DNA of 64,000 nucleotides from an uncultured Verrucomicrobiota bacterium (lineage in GTDB: Bacteria > Verrucomicrobiota > Verrucomicrobiia > Verrucomicrobiales > Verrucomicrobiaceae), in NCBI GenBank assembly GCA_903848465.1, contig CAINGK010000162.1, positions 1 to 64,000 of the forward strand, written 5' to 3'. The first letter of the stretch is position 1, and each line of letters opens with the position of its first letter. The position numbers were made by a program, and so were the translations under genes. Of the stretch, positions 44,994-53,841 are shown piece by piece. A model generated the notes under the pieces. It was given only the letters and a program-made list of their open reading frames with translations, was not told the origin of the DNA and did no database searches.

Positions 44994-45730
44994 TCGCCTC
45001 TCAGGTTCTATTCAAACTCCAAGGCAAGGCGAGCATCCAACGCTCTTCTTGCCCGAGGAGTAGGGGAGATTGTGCATCTCTTCTGTTGAAGACGTCCCGG
45101 GAACGACTGCATCTAGACCTCATCGCATAAACCCAGAGAGATCAAGGAAGGTGCGAAGAACGAGCGACTTCCCCGGATAACGTGCCTGATGCCCCCCTGC
45201 TGAGGCAGGCGAGAAGCATCATTCACAGCGGGTGGCGTGAAGTCAGTATTCTTGATCTTGGGAGTATAACCTTCCAGGATTATCCCATCGCGGTCTTCTT
45301 GTTGATTTGACCTATTCGCTGCGCCTAAGCCTGGAAGACGCGGCCTTGAGCTATCGGCATCGGCTCAAAGCTTGTGATGAAGTTTTTCTCCGTTACATGC
45401 AGGCACGCGAGGACATTTTTTTTGGCGCTGTTGTGGGTGGTTCAAACGCACAATCCAGCGCTCCTTTTTATCAGTCTAGGCCCGCGTCAATGCGTTTAAC
45501 AATGTGGAAGTAGGATGGTTGATGGTCGTTGTCCCTTGTTTTCCGAGCACAACCTTTCTCCAGCCTCTTCGTCGGCAGTTTGAGGTGTGCCTCGCGGCAG
45601 TCCTTTCAGTCATTCCACGACTCCCTCCGGCACTTCCGCCAACCATCGCCAACCACCGCAAACTCTGTACCGCTCCCCTTTCCCCCCATCTGTATCTACC
45701 CACCCTCGCGTCCCGTGGCAGGGTTCTCCC
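44994..45730. other. 737-bp intergenic region, no gene recognised
   Basis: I find no family-like reading frame here. A frame at 45307-45513 starts with TTG and looks unlike a protein family. The sequence CCTGC-TGAG-GCAGG near 45190-45220 forms a small hairpin. I looked for RNase P, SRP, tmRNA and 6S hallmarks and saw none. Length and moderate GC would suit an unknown structured or regulatory RNA, but nothing proves it. Confidence 0.35.
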
Positions 45731-45988
45731 ATGAACCCCCACCTCACTCCCCTGTTCGCCGTCATGAGCCCCGAAGGCCTGTTTGGCCTCAAAATCATCG
45801 GCATCCTCGGCCTGATCGCCCTCATCCCCCTCGGCATCGTCCTCTTCCGCAACCAAGACCGCTGGTTTGGCCGCTCCACCGACACCCCCAGCGAAACCAC
45901 CGGCAGCCTCACCTACGGCCTCGCCCAGACCTGGCTCGTGTACGTCGGCCTCCTCCACCTCGCCCTCTGGCTGACCTTTGGGTTGTGA
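45731..45988 (+). CDS. Small membrane protein, unknown function
   Basis: 85 residues from ATG 45731. Two hydrophobic helices, LKIIGILGLIALIPLGIVLF (about 16-35) and a C-terminal WLVYVGLLHLALWLTFGL, are joined by a polar loop (RNQDRWFGRSTD). No family is recognised. The longer frame starting at 45587 adds Ser/Pro-rich sequence with no coding look. It is convergent with accD. Confidence 0.5.
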   Translation: MNPHLTPLFAVMSPEGLFGLKIIGILGLIALIPLGIVLFRNQDRWFGRSTDTPSETTGSLTYGLAQTWLVYVGLLHLALWLTFGL

Positions 45989-46058
45989 AGCCATGCTCAA
46001 TCAGAAGCGGGCGACCTGCATTTGATTAAATCTTCGGCGCAAAGAACTGCGCTGAAAG

Positions 46059-46895
46059 CTACTTCGCCCCCACCATGTACCGCAGCACCTTGGCCAGCGT
46101 GGCGCGCATGTCTTTGCGCTCCACGATCATATCGACCAGACCGTGCTGCATCATGAACTCCGCTGTCTGGAATCCAGGGGGCAGGTCGGCGTGGGTGGTT
46201 TCTTTGACCACGCGGGGACCGGCGAAGCCGATCATGCACTTGGGCTCGGCAATGATGAGGTCGCCCAGGGTGGCAAAGCTGGCGGTGACACCGCCCGTGG
46301 TCGGGTGCGTGAGCACGGAAATGTAGGGCAGCCGGGCCTCGGCATGGCGGGCGAGAGCGCCGCTGGTTTTGGCCATCTGCATCAGGCTCAGAATGCCCTC
46401 ATGCATACGGGCACCGCCGGAGGCGGAGAAGACGATGACGGGCTTGCGCTCGGCGGTGGCAGCCTCGATGGCGCGGGTGATTTTCTCTCCCACGACGCTG
46501 CCCATGCTGGCACCGAGAAAGCGGAAATCCATGATGGCGACCAGCACCGGCTGCCCTTCGATCACGGCACGCCCGGTGACGACCGCTTCGGTCAGCCCGG
46601 TCTTGGCCTGGTAGGCCTTCACTTTGTCCAGGTAGCCTTTGAAGCCGAGGGCGTTTACGGAGTCGAGGGTCTGATCCATCTCCACAAAGCTGCCTTCGTC
46701 CACCAGGCTGGCGATGCGCTCGTCTGAGCCGATGGTGAAGTGGTAGCCGCAACTGGTGCAGACTCGGAGGTTTTTGGCGAGCGCCTGCTCAAAGAGGCTT
46801 TCTTGGCACGAAGGGCACTTCGTCCAAAGGCCTTCCGGCATGTCGCGCTTCTTTTCGCCTAAATCGTCAACGTTGCGTTTTTTGAAAAATCCCAT
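46059..46895 (-). CDS. accD: Acetyl-CoA carboxylase carboxyltransferase subunit beta
   Basis: 278 residues. It forms, with AccA, the carboxyltransferase that makes malonyl-CoA for fatty-acid synthesis. The N-terminal zinc ribbon is CPSCQESLFE and CTSCGYHFT. The crotonase-like fold has IMDFRFLGASMGSVVGEKI, FSASGGARMHEGILSLMQM and HPTTGGVTASFATLGDLI, then GFAGPRVVKET. Length is normal. accA is not in this window. Confidence 0.96.
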   Translation of the reverse strand: MGFFKKRNVDDLGEKKRDMPEGLWTKCPSCQESLFEQALAKNLRVCTSCGYHFTIGSDERIASLVDEGSFVEMDQTLDSVNALGFKGYLDKVKAYQAKTGLTEAVVTGRAVIEGQPVLVAIMDFRFLGASMGSVVGEKITRAIEAATAERKPVIVFSASGGARMHEGILSLMQMAKTSGALARHAEARLPYISVLTHPTTGGVTASFATLGDLIIAEPKCMIGFAGPRVVKETTHADLPPGFQTAEFMMQHGLVDMIVERKDMRATLAKVLRYMVGAK

Positions 46896-47044
46896 GGTCG
46901 GTCGGTCGGTGAGGGCATCCCTGCATCGGCGGACCTGATGGGATGCGTCTCCCCGAGTGGCATGTCGCAGGAGCTGCCAGGCGGCGGAAAACCGCCCGAC
47001 GTTCGCAATTTCAGGCCCGGCCTAAGCCGGACGCGGGAACGAGC

Positions 47045-47827
47045 CTAGCCGCGTGTGACGGTAATGACCACTACTTTTTCAGCTCCCCCCTCCCGCCGCA
47101 GCACCCGGGCGCACTCATTGGTGGTGGCTCCCGTGGTGAAAACGTCGTCCACCAGCAGGATGCGCCGCCCCTGGAGGTCGATGGGGGGCCGCCAGCGCGA
47201 GGGTTTTTGCACCGCAAAGGCCCCGCGCAGGTTTTTCAGCCGCTCCTCGCGGTCCAGACCGGCCTGCGCTTCCGTCTCCCGCGTGCGTACCAGCGCTTTC
47301 GCAGCGGGGATGCCCGTCCGCCGCGAGAGCCGCTGGCACAGCTCCCAGCTTTGATTGTAGTCGCGGTCCGCCTCCCGGCTGGGGTGCAGCGGCACCGGCA
47401 CCAGCAGCCACTCGGCCAGGTTTTCCCGCGCCAGCCGTGGCTCCTCCAGCGTCCGCAGCAGCAGCGTGGCCAGCGCCGCGCGCAGGTGCAGGCGGCGCTC
47501 GTATTTGAACTGGTGAATCAGCTCCCGCATCGCCTCCTCGGCATGGCAGGCCGCCACGGCAAACTCAAACTCCAGCCTGCGCCCGCTGCAGTTCGTGCAG
47601 CGGAATTCGCGCGTCAGTGCGCCGTCATACACCTCACCGCACACCTTGCAGTACGGTGCCTCCACCCATGGCAGAGCGCCTGCACAGCCCTGACAAAAGC
47701 ACCCCTCCGCCACCGGCACATGGCACACGCAGCAGCGCCGGGGATACACCAGATCCGCCAACGCCAGCCACACCGGCAGCAGCAGCCGCTGCATGGGCGA
47801 AGGAACTGGAGGACCGGGAAAGGACAT
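47045..47827 (-). CDS. ComF-family phosphoribosyltransferase-like protein
   Basis: 260 residues. The N-terminal zinc-binding part has CCVCHVPVAEGCFCQGC and YCKVCGEVYDG, then FRCTNC. The PRTase domain has VPVPLHPSREADRDYNQSW and the PRPP loop ILLVDDVFTTGATTNE. ComF homologues take part in DNA uptake for natural transformation, though many act in unknown roles outside competence. An internal Met 11 codons in (47794) is an equally good start. No other competence gene is nearby. Confidence 0.88.
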   Translation of the reverse strand: MSFPGPPVPSPMQRLLLPVWLALADLVYPRRCCVCHVPVAEGCFCQGCAGALPWVEAPYCKVCGEVYDGALTREFRCTNCSGRRLEFEFAVAACHAEEAMRELIHQFKYERRLHLRAALATLLLRTLEEPRLARENLAEWLLVPVPLHPSREADRDYNQSWELCQRLSRRTGIPAAKALVRTRETEAQAGLDREERLKNLRGAFAVQKPSRWRPPIDLQGRRILLVDDVFTTGATTNECARVLRREGGAEKVVVITVTRG

Positions 47828-47888
47828 GAGGCCGCACGGATTGAAAGAACTGCGCTATCCCCCCGCCACTACGTTTTGGCATCCACCC

Positions 47889-48521
47889 TTACTTCGCGGT
47901 CAGCTTGATGTTGCGGAACCACGTTTCGTCTCCGTGCTCGGTCAGCATGATCTTGCCTTTGCCGGGCGCGAAGCCTTCCTTGTTCTTGAATTTGCTCTTC
48001 GCGATGCGCTCCTTCCACTCGGGCGTCGTCGTGTCCGCTTCACTGGCCAGCGCGCCATTGAGCCAATGCTGGATCTTGCCGTCCTGCACGATGATCTTGC
48101 TGGTGTTCCACTCACCGGCGGGCTTCACCAGCTTGCCTTCCACGGGCTCCTTGATGTCGTAAATGGAAGCGGTGGTGTGGGAGCCGCCACGGAGGCCGTC
48201 AGGATGGCCGCTGTCGTCAATCATCTGGTATTCAATGCCCAGCCATTCCTTGCCTCCTACTTTGGTCACCCAGTATTTGATGCCGTTGTTGCCCTTCGGA
48301 TTCACCTTCCATTCCCATTCCAGTTCGAAGTTCGAGTACTCGTTTTTCGAGATCAGCGCACCGCCACCTTTGCCCACCAGATGAATGGTGTCACCTTCAG
48401 TCGTCCAGCCACCGGAAGGAGCGGCCTCCTTGGTGTCGGTGAAATCGGCGAGCGTCAGAGTGACCGGCTCGGCGGCAGTGGCGAATGAAGCGAGGGCGAG
48501 AAGAGTGAGCAGCGTGCGCAT
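47889..48521 (-). CDS. Exported DUF1080 (3-keto-disaccharide hydrolase-type) protein
   Basis: 210 residues with a signal peptide (MRTLLTLLALASFATA). The jelly-roll DUF1080 domain shows GWTTEGDTIHLVGKGGGALI, FELEWEWKVNPKGNNGIKYW, EYQMIDDSGHPD and KPAGEWNTSKIIVQDGKIQH, ending GDETWFRNIKLTAK. Related proteins bind or cleave glycosides, some after 3-keto oxidation by Gfo/Idh/MocA enzymes. One such oxidoreductase is encoded at 27512, though far away. Divergent from the SGNH hydrolase pair. Confidence 0.85.
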   Translation of the reverse strand: MRTLLTLLALASFATAAEPVTLTLADFTDTKEAAPSGGWTTEGDTIHLVGKGGGALISKNEYSNFELEWEWKVNPKGNNGIKYWVTKVGGKEWLGIEYQMIDDSGHPDGLRGGSHTTASIYDIKEPVEGKLVKPAGEWNTSKIIVQDGKIQHWLNGALASEADTTTPEWKERIAKSKFKNKEGFAPGKGKIMLTEHGDETWFRNIKLTAK

Positions 48522-48631
48522 GGTGGTTTGGAAGATAGGTCGGCGACATCAAACGTCGTGGAGGCGCAGTTGCCAGCATCTTTTTTTACGCGCTGATATT
48601 CCGGCAGCAGCCCGGCGTTTAAGTCCGCCTC

Positions 48632-49351
48632 ATGAAATCCATCCTGCTCTTCGCCCTGCTCGCTAGCGCGACCTTCGCTGCCGACACTCCTACACCAGCG
48701 CCCAAGCAAGCCCCGAAACGCGCTCCGCATCCTTCATTGGCCAAGGTCGAGGACGTCGCCGGTCTGCCGCGCGTGCTACTCATCGGGGACTCGATTTCAA
48801 TGGGGTACACGCTCGACGTGCGCGAGCTGCTCAAGGGCAAGGCCAACGTCCACCGCATCCCCACCAACGGCGGCCCGACTACGAACGGCGTCAAGAACAT
48901 CAAAGCCTGGCTGGGCGACTCCAAGTGGGACGTCATCCACTTCAACTGGGGCCTGCACGATCTGAAATACATCGCTGAAGATCCCTCGAAACGTGCCGAA
49001 CCCAACGCTCCCGGCTCGCACCTCCAGGTGCCGCTGGCGGATTATGAGAAGAATCTCGCCGAACTCGTGAAGATCATGCAGGCCACCGGTGCGAAGCTCA
49101 TCTGGTGCAACACCACACCCGTCCCCGCCGGCTCCGGTGGCCGCGTCGAGGGCGATGAAGTCAAATACAACGAAGCCGCCGCCCGCGTGATGACCGCAGC
49201 AGGCATCCCCACCGACGATCTCTGCGTGCACGCTGCCGCCAAGCTCAAGGACGTGCAACTCCCCGCCAATGTCCATTTCTCGCCCGCAGGCTATCACTAC
49301 CTTGCTGAAAAAGTCGCTACCGTGATCGCTGAAAATCTGCCAAAGAAATGA
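48632..49351 (+). CDS. Exported SGNH/GDSL-family hydrolase 1
   Basis: 239 residues with a signal peptide (MKSILLFALLASATFA). Block I with the Ser nucleophile is VLLIGDSISMGYT; block III is IHFNWGLHDLKYI; block V with the His is PANVHFSPAGYHYLAEKV. The family includes carbohydrate esterases that deacetylate polysaccharides, which fits the secreted setting. Its stop overlaps the start of a paralogue (ATGA, 49348-49351). Confidence 0.88.
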   Translation: MKSILLFALLASATFAADTPTPAPKQAPKRAPHPSLAKVEDVAGLPRVLLIGDSISMGYTLDVRELLKGKANVHRIPTNGGPTTNGVKNIKAWLGDSKWDVIHFNWGLHDLKYIAEDPSKRAEPNAPGSHLQVPLADYEKNLAELVKIMQATGAKLIWCNTTPVPAGSGGRVEGDEVKYNEAAARVMTAAGIPTDDLCVHAAAKLKDVQLPANVHFSPAGYHYLAEKVATVIAENLPKK

Positions 49352-50169
49352 GCATGAAATCCGCACTCCTCTTTCTTGCCTTCGTCAGCCTGGCACACGC
49401 CCAGGTCAAAACCCAGAACGAACCCACCAACGCCGCCGAAGCCGCTGCCAAGAAGGCGGCGGAGGACAAGGCGGTCGATGAAAAATACCAGGCCTTGAAA
49501 GCCACCCTGCCGCCCGACCAGCAGGCCTGGGAAACCGTGCTGGAGCAAAATCTCGGCAACGGCTTCTACCTCCCTCTGCACAAAAAAGACAAGATCGCCG
49601 GACGCTCCAACGCCTGGGACTTCGTGCAGGATGATCCCAAGCTGCCCCGTGTTCTGTTGATCGGCGATTCCATCTCCCGCGGCTACACCCAGGACGTGCG
49701 CAAGGCCATGGCAGGCAAAGCGAACGTACACCGCGCTCCCGAAAACTGCGGCCCCACGGCGAATGGCGTGAAGAAAATCGACATCTGGCTCGGCGACGGC
49801 AAATGGGACGTCATTCACTTCAACTTCGGCATTCACGACCGCAAGACACCTGCCGCAGACTACGAGCAGCGGCTCGAAACCCTCATCGCCCGCATGCAGA
49901 AAACGGGTGCCAAGATCATCTTTGCCACCACCACTCCGGTGCCACCTGACACCAAAGACGGTCCCGAAATCGTCACTCAGATCGCCGAGAAAAACGAGAT
50001 CGCCCTGCGGGTGATGAAAAAACACGGCATCGCCATCGACGACCTGTACGCTTTCCTCGCTCCACAGCTCGCAGGCATCGCCAATCCCCAGGACGTTCAT
50101 TTCAATGCCAAAGGTTATGCTCTCATGGGCCAGCAGGTGGCGAAAGCCATTGAGGCGGTGCTGAAGTAA
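49348..50169 (+). CDS. Exported SGNH/GDSL-family hydrolase 2
   Basis: 273 residues with a signal peptide (KSALLFLAFVSLAHAQ). A charged linker of about 60 residues precedes the domain. VLLIGDSISRGYTQDVRKAM, VIHFNFGIHDRKTP and DVHFNAKGYALMGQQ are blocks I, III and V. It resembles its upstream neighbour in block order and wording, so the two are tandem duplicates, probably made from one transcript. Substrate unknown. Confidence 0.88.
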   Translation: MSMKSALLFLAFVSLAHAQVKTQNEPTNAAEAAAKKAAEDKAVDEKYQALKATLPPDQQAWETVLEQNLGNGFYLPLHKKDKIAGRSNAWDFVQDDPKLPRVLLIGDSISRGYTQDVRKAMAGKANVHRAPENCGPTANGVKKIDIWLGDGKWDVIHFNFGIHDRKTPAADYEQRLETLIARMQKTGAKIIFATTTPVPPDTKDGPEIVTQIAEKNEIALRVMKKHGIAIDDLYAFLAPQLAGIANPQDVHFNAKGYALMGQQVAKAIEAVLK

Positions 50170-50288
50170 ATTCCCCAGCTCTCTTGCTATTTACCGCATG
50201 GGTTTCACCAAAATACGCCATGCTTATGCTGTGGACTTTTGGCACGAAATCCGCGTGACTTCGCCATCCCCAAATCCATCCTGCCCGC

Positions 50289-52115
50289 ATGACTCCCATT
50301 CCTTCGACGAAACCTCTCAGCAAAAACATCCATCTTCAGCGTTGGGTCAGCAAAATGGCGACGCTCTGCAAGCCTGACCGCATCCACTGGGTGGACGGCT
50401 CCAAGGGTGAGTACGACCGCCTGTGCGATGAGATGGTCGAAGCTGGCACCTTCACCCGGCTCAATCAAAAGAAGTGGCCCGGCTGCTTCTATGCCAAGTC
50501 AGATCCCAGCGACGTGGCGCGTGTGGAAGAGCGCACCTTCATCTGCAGCAATTCCAAAGACGGCGCTGGTCCCACCAACAACTGGATGAACCCCTTCGAA
50601 ATGAAGGACAAGCTGCGCAAGCTCTTCAACGGCTGCATGCGTGGCCGCACCCTGTATGTGCTGGCTTACAGCATGGGGCCGATTGATTCACCCATGTCAC
50701 AGATCGGCGTGCAGCTCACCGATTCCCCCTACGTCGTGGTGAACATGCGCATCATGGCCCGCATCGGCAAAAAAGTATTCGAGAAGATCGACCAGACCAA
50801 GAAGCGCGTGGTGCCCTGCATGCACTCCGTGGGCGCACCGCTCAAGAAGGGCCAGAAGGACGTGCCGTGGCCCTGCAACAAGGAAAAGTACATCGTCCAC
50901 TTTCCTGAACTGCGCGAAATCTGGAGCTACGGCTCCGGCTACGGCGGCAATGCCCTGCTGGGCAAGAAGTGCTTTGCCCTCCGCATCGCCTCCGCCATGG
51001 CCCGCGATGAAGGCTGGATGGCCGAGCACATGCTTATCCTCGGTGTGGAAGATCCCAAGGGCAAAAAGACCTACGTCGCCGCTGCTTTCCCCAGCGCCTG
51101 CGGCAAAACGAATTTTGCCATGATCATTCCACCCCAGCACTTCATCGAAAAGGGCTGGAAGGTGTGGACCGTCGGTGACGACATCGCCTGGATCAAACCC
51201 GGCGCAGATGGCCGACTGCACGCCATCAATCCAGAGGCAGGCTTCTTCGGCGTCGCCCCCGGCACCAGCGACAAGACCAATCCGAACGCCATGGCCTCGC
51301 TGCGGAAGAACACCATCTTCACCAACGTCGCTCTCACGCCCGATGGCGGTGTCTGGTGGGAAGGCATGACCGATACCCCTCCGGCGCAATGCACCGACTG
51401 GCAGGGCAATCCATGGACGCCTGAAATCGCCAAGGAAAAAGGCACCAAGGCTGCGCATGCAAACTCGCGCTTCACCGCCCCCGCTTCGCAGTGCCCCACC
51501 ATTGACCCCGATTGGGAAAAGCCCGAAGGCGTGCCCATCAGCGCCATCATTTTCGGTGGCCGTCGCGCCACCACCATGCCGCTCGTCTATCAGGCCTTCA
51601 ACTGGAGCGGCGGTGTTTACACCGGCGCCACCATGGGCAGCGAAATGACCGCCGCCGCCGCTGGCACCATCGGCAAAGTCCGCCGCGACCCCATGGCCAT
51701 GCTGCCCTTCTGCGGTTACAACATGGGCGACTACTTCCGCCACTGGATCAGCATGCAGCGCACGCTCAGCGAAACACCGCGCATTTTCCATGTGAACTGG
51801 TTCCGCAAAGACGCCGAAGGGAAATTCCTCTGGCCCGGCTTCAGCGAAAACATGCGTGTCCTCAAGTGGATCGTCGATCGCGCCAACGGCCACGGCAAGT
51901 CCAAAGAAACCCCCATCGGCTGGGTGCCGCAGTATGCGGACATCGACTGGAAGGGCCTCGACTTCCCGAAAGAGAAATTCGAAGAACTCCAGCACTTCGA
52001 CCGCGCTGCCTGGCGCGCCGAGATCCTCTCCCACGAAGAGCTCTTCCTCGATCTCAAGAGCCATCTCCCCAAAGAACTCATCTACGAACGCGAACTCCTC
52101 ATCTGCCGCATGTGA
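50289..52115 (+). CDS. pckG: Phosphoenolpyruvate carboxykinase (GTP)
   Basis: 608 residues. It converts oxaloacetate plus GTP to PEP, the entry step of gluconeogenesis. The P-loop is [18 protein letters not shown]; the metal site is [20 protein letters not shown], then [13 protein letters not shown]. The N-terminal substrate region ([13 protein letters not shown]) and C-terminal [19 protein letters not shown] are typical. It is the GTP-dependent type rather than the ATP type usual in Proteobacteria. It stands alone, 119 bp after the SGNH gene. Confidence 0.96.
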   Translation: MTPIPSTKPLSKNIHLQRWVSKMATLCKPDRIHWVDGSKGEYDRLCDEMVEAGTFTRLNQKKWPGCFYAKSDPSDVARVEERTFICSNSKDGAGPTNNWMNPFEMKDKLRKLFNGCMRGRTLYVLAYSMGPIDSPMSQIGVQLTDSPYVVVNMRIMARIGKKVFEKIDQTKKRVVPCMHSVGAPLKKGQKDVPWPCNKEKYIVHFPELREIWSYGSGYGGNALLGKKCFALRIASAMARDEGWMAEHMLILGVEDPKGKKTYVAAAFPSACGKTNFAMIIPPQHFIEKGWKVWTVGDDIAWIKPGADGRLHAINPEAGFFGVAPGTSDKTNPNAMASLRKNTIFTNVALTPDGGVWWEGMTDTPPAQCTDWQGNPWTPEIAKEKGTKAAHANSRFTAPASQCPTIDPDWEKPEGVPISAIIFGGRRATTMPLVYQAFNWSGGVYTGATMGSEMTAAAAGTIGKVRRDPMAMLPFCGYNMGDYFRHWISMQRTLSETPRIFHVNWFRKDAEGKFLWPGFSENMRVLKWIVDRANGHGKSKETPIGWVPQYADIDWKGLDFPKEKFEELQHFDRAAWRAEILSHEELFLDLKSHLPKELIYERELLICRM

Positions 52116-52187
52116 TGTTGGCAGCCAGTTTCGGCCATTTCAGCATAAACAACCGGGGAGAAATGTGAAACAGTCACGGAGTCGAGG

Positions 52188-52216
52188 TTGACAAAAAAGC
52201 CACCGGGACTTCCTAT
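52188..52216 (+). promoter_or_regulatory. Candidate sigma70-type promoter
   Basis: A perfect -35 TTGACA (52188-52193) is followed, 17 nt later, by TCCTAT (52211-52216), a poor -10. It lies 43 bp upstream of the small exported protein gene at 52259. The -35 is convincing, the -10 weak. Confidence 0.4.
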
Positions 52217-52258
52217 TCGGACACCAACCGGCACGTGCTGGGCAATTTATAAAACACC

Positions 52259-52759
52259 ATGAAAACCTCTCTCCTTCTGTGTCTGGCCACTCTCATTGCT
52301 GCTCCTCTGGCCCTCGCGGCTGACAAGGCCGTTGATTTCCCCAAAGCGACTCCGATCCTCACTTTCAATCTGCCGGACACCTGGCAGGTGGATTTCAAGG
52401 ACGACGCTATCATGGCCACGCCCACCAAGGATGATGACAGCGTGATCGTCGAAGTGGATGAAATGGAAGCCGGGCCGAACACCTATGATGCGGCGTTGAA
52501 AGAGGCCAAGGATACGGTGTCCGAATTCAAGAACCTGAAGTGGGACGAGATCCAGAAGGGGGACAAGGACGGCCTGGGTATCGCCATCCTCAATGCCGAG
52601 GGCGAAGACGATAACGGCAAGGCCTTCATCAATCTCGTCCTAATAGCTAAACCGAGCTCTAAGAATTTCATTTTGCTGTCCTGCATTTCATCGAAAGAAG
52701 GCAGTGACAAATTCGGTCCGGCCATCGGTGCCATGATCGGCTCCCTGAAGGCGAAATAA
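52259..52759 (+). CDS. Exported protein of unknown function
   Basis: 166 residues with a signal peptide (MKTSLLLCLATLIAAPLALA). The mature part, FPKATPILTFNLPDTWQVDF through LLSCISSKEGSDKFGP, is a compact alpha/beta domain. It resembles the shape of short lipid/peptidyl-binding or PsbP-like proteins, but I cannot name a family. Acidic overall. A hairpin terminator follows at 52790. Confidence 0.65.
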   Translation: MKTSLLLCLATLIAAPLALAADKAVDFPKATPILTFNLPDTWQVDFKDDAIMATPTKDDDSVIVEVDEMEAGPNTYDAALKEAKDTVSEFKNLKWDEIQKGDKDGLGIAILNAEGEDDNGKAFINLVLIAKPSSKNFILLSCISSKEGSDKFGPAIGAMIGSLKAK

Positions 52760-52789
52760 GTTTCAGCAAAGTTCTCCAGCAACTGCGCA

Positions 52790-52825
52790 ACCCCTTTTTC
52801 GGCTCCGGAAAAGGGGTCGTTTGTT
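52790..52825 (+). terminator. Rho-independent terminator
   Basis: ACCCCTTTT (52790-52798) pairs with AAAAGGGGT (52809-52817), then TCGTTTGTTT. The 9-bp stem with a T-containing tail lies 30 bp after the stop of the exported protein gene. Confidence 0.65.
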
Positions 52826-52894
52826 TCACACCTCATAGTCATTGAAGCAGCGTGAGTACGAGAACGGCCAAGTAATGAATTCCATCAAAAGAAA

Positions 52895-53251
52895 ATGAGC
52901 GAAGCATCTCCCGCCACCGCCGCGAAAGAGGGCGGGTCTGTCGCCTGGAAGGTCTGCGGCATCCTTTTCATCGTGTTCTGGATCATCGGGCATCTTGCCT
53001 GGGGCGCGATGTCGTTTATTGCTGATGTGATGGCCAATGACTCCGGCGCGGCCTCTGCGGACAAGCACATGACGCTGATCTTTGGCATGATCGGCGGTCA
53101 GGTGCTGTGCGGCGCGGCGGGCGTTCCGGCCGGGCTAGCGTTCTTCTGGCAGAGCAGGCGCAAGCTGCTGCTCTGGCTGTTTGCCCTCTTATTTGTGGCC
53201 GGGGCGCTGATCCAGGGCGGGGTGTTTTACGCCTTCTTTGCCAAGGCATGA
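52895..53251 (+). CDS. Small multi-span membrane protein, unknown function
   Basis: 118 residues. Three hydrophobic helices: VAWKVCGILFIVFWIIGHLA, LIFGMIGGQVLCGAAGVPAG and LLLWLFALLFVAGALIQGGV. No signal or catalytic motif is seen. The last codons overlap the end of the convergent PAP2 gene by about 25 bp. No family is recognised. Confidence 0.6.
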   Translation: MSEASPATAAKEGGSVAWKVCGILFIVFWIIGHLAWGAMSFIADVMANDSGAASADKHMTLIFGMIGGQVLCGAAGVPAGLAFFWQSRRKLLLWLFALLFVAGALIQGGVFYAFFAKA

Positions 53252-53841
53252 GCCAGCGTGCGTCTGGCCACGCCCACGACCCCCAGCCCCACCAAAACTC
53301 CCATGGCCATCGACGGCGGGATGTCGCTGGGCCAGTGCGCGCCGCAATAGATGCGTGAATACGCGACCGCTGCCGCCAGCAGATACATGGGGATGCCGGC
53401 GCGGCGGTAAAAGCACGCGATGACCGTAGCGACGGCAAACAGGTTGATCGTATGGCTGGACGGGAACGACTTGCCAGTGGTGGCACCGTTCGGTTTTCCC
53501 GCTTGGACCACCGGCTGCTGGAACAGACGCATGTAGGCCGGTGAAGCGAAGCCCAGATCCCGCACGATGACGCCAGCCACGGCATCTCGCGGACGCACGC
53601 GGCCAATGGTTTGCTTCAGGGTGTTGGAGATCACGCCATCCCCGAGTGCGATGGCGATGCCTGCGCAGAGCAGCATGACGCGCGCCTTCTTGCCACCGCG
53701 CCAGGCGGTGACCAGCACCACCAGAATGATGAGTGGCAGCCAGGCCTCAACGGCAGAGAGGGCTGGCATCAGCCAATCCAGCACCGGGTGCGACCACACG
53801 GTGTTGATTTGATGCAGCAGGCTGAGATCCCAGGCGTTCAT
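53227..53841 (-). CDS. PAP2-family membrane phosphatase
   Basis: About 204 residues with several transmembrane helices. The three-part PAP2 signature is complete: KQTIGRVRPRD, KSFPSSHTINLFA and SRIYCGAHWPSDI. Such enzymes dephosphorylate undecaprenyl-PP or other lipid phosphates facing the periplasm. I chose ATG 53839-53841 because it begins a typical N-terminal helix (MNAWDLSLLHQINTV). This start overlaps the stop of the glycosyltransferase gene by 4 bp, so the two are probably coupled, which suits recycling of a polyprenyl sugar carrier. Confidence 0.9.
   Translation of the reverse strand: MNAWDLSLLHQINTVWSHPVLDWLMPALSAVEAWLPLIILVVLVTAWRGGKKARVMLLCAGIAIALGDGVISNTLKQTIGRVRPRDAVAGVIVRDLGFASPAYMRLFQQPVVQAGKPNGATTGKSFPSSHTINLFAVATVIACFYRRAGIPMYLLAAAVAYSRIYCGAHWPSDIPPSMAMGVLVGLGVVGVARRTLAHALAKKA

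Noticed and set aside
45307..45513. 68-codon frame starting with TTG
   Set aside because: No family similarity, no convincing ribosome-binding site, weak coding look.
50697..52064. 455-codon open frame on the minus strand
   Set aside because: Antisense to pckG, Gly/Ala/His-rich low-complexity translation, no start signal or recognisable domain.
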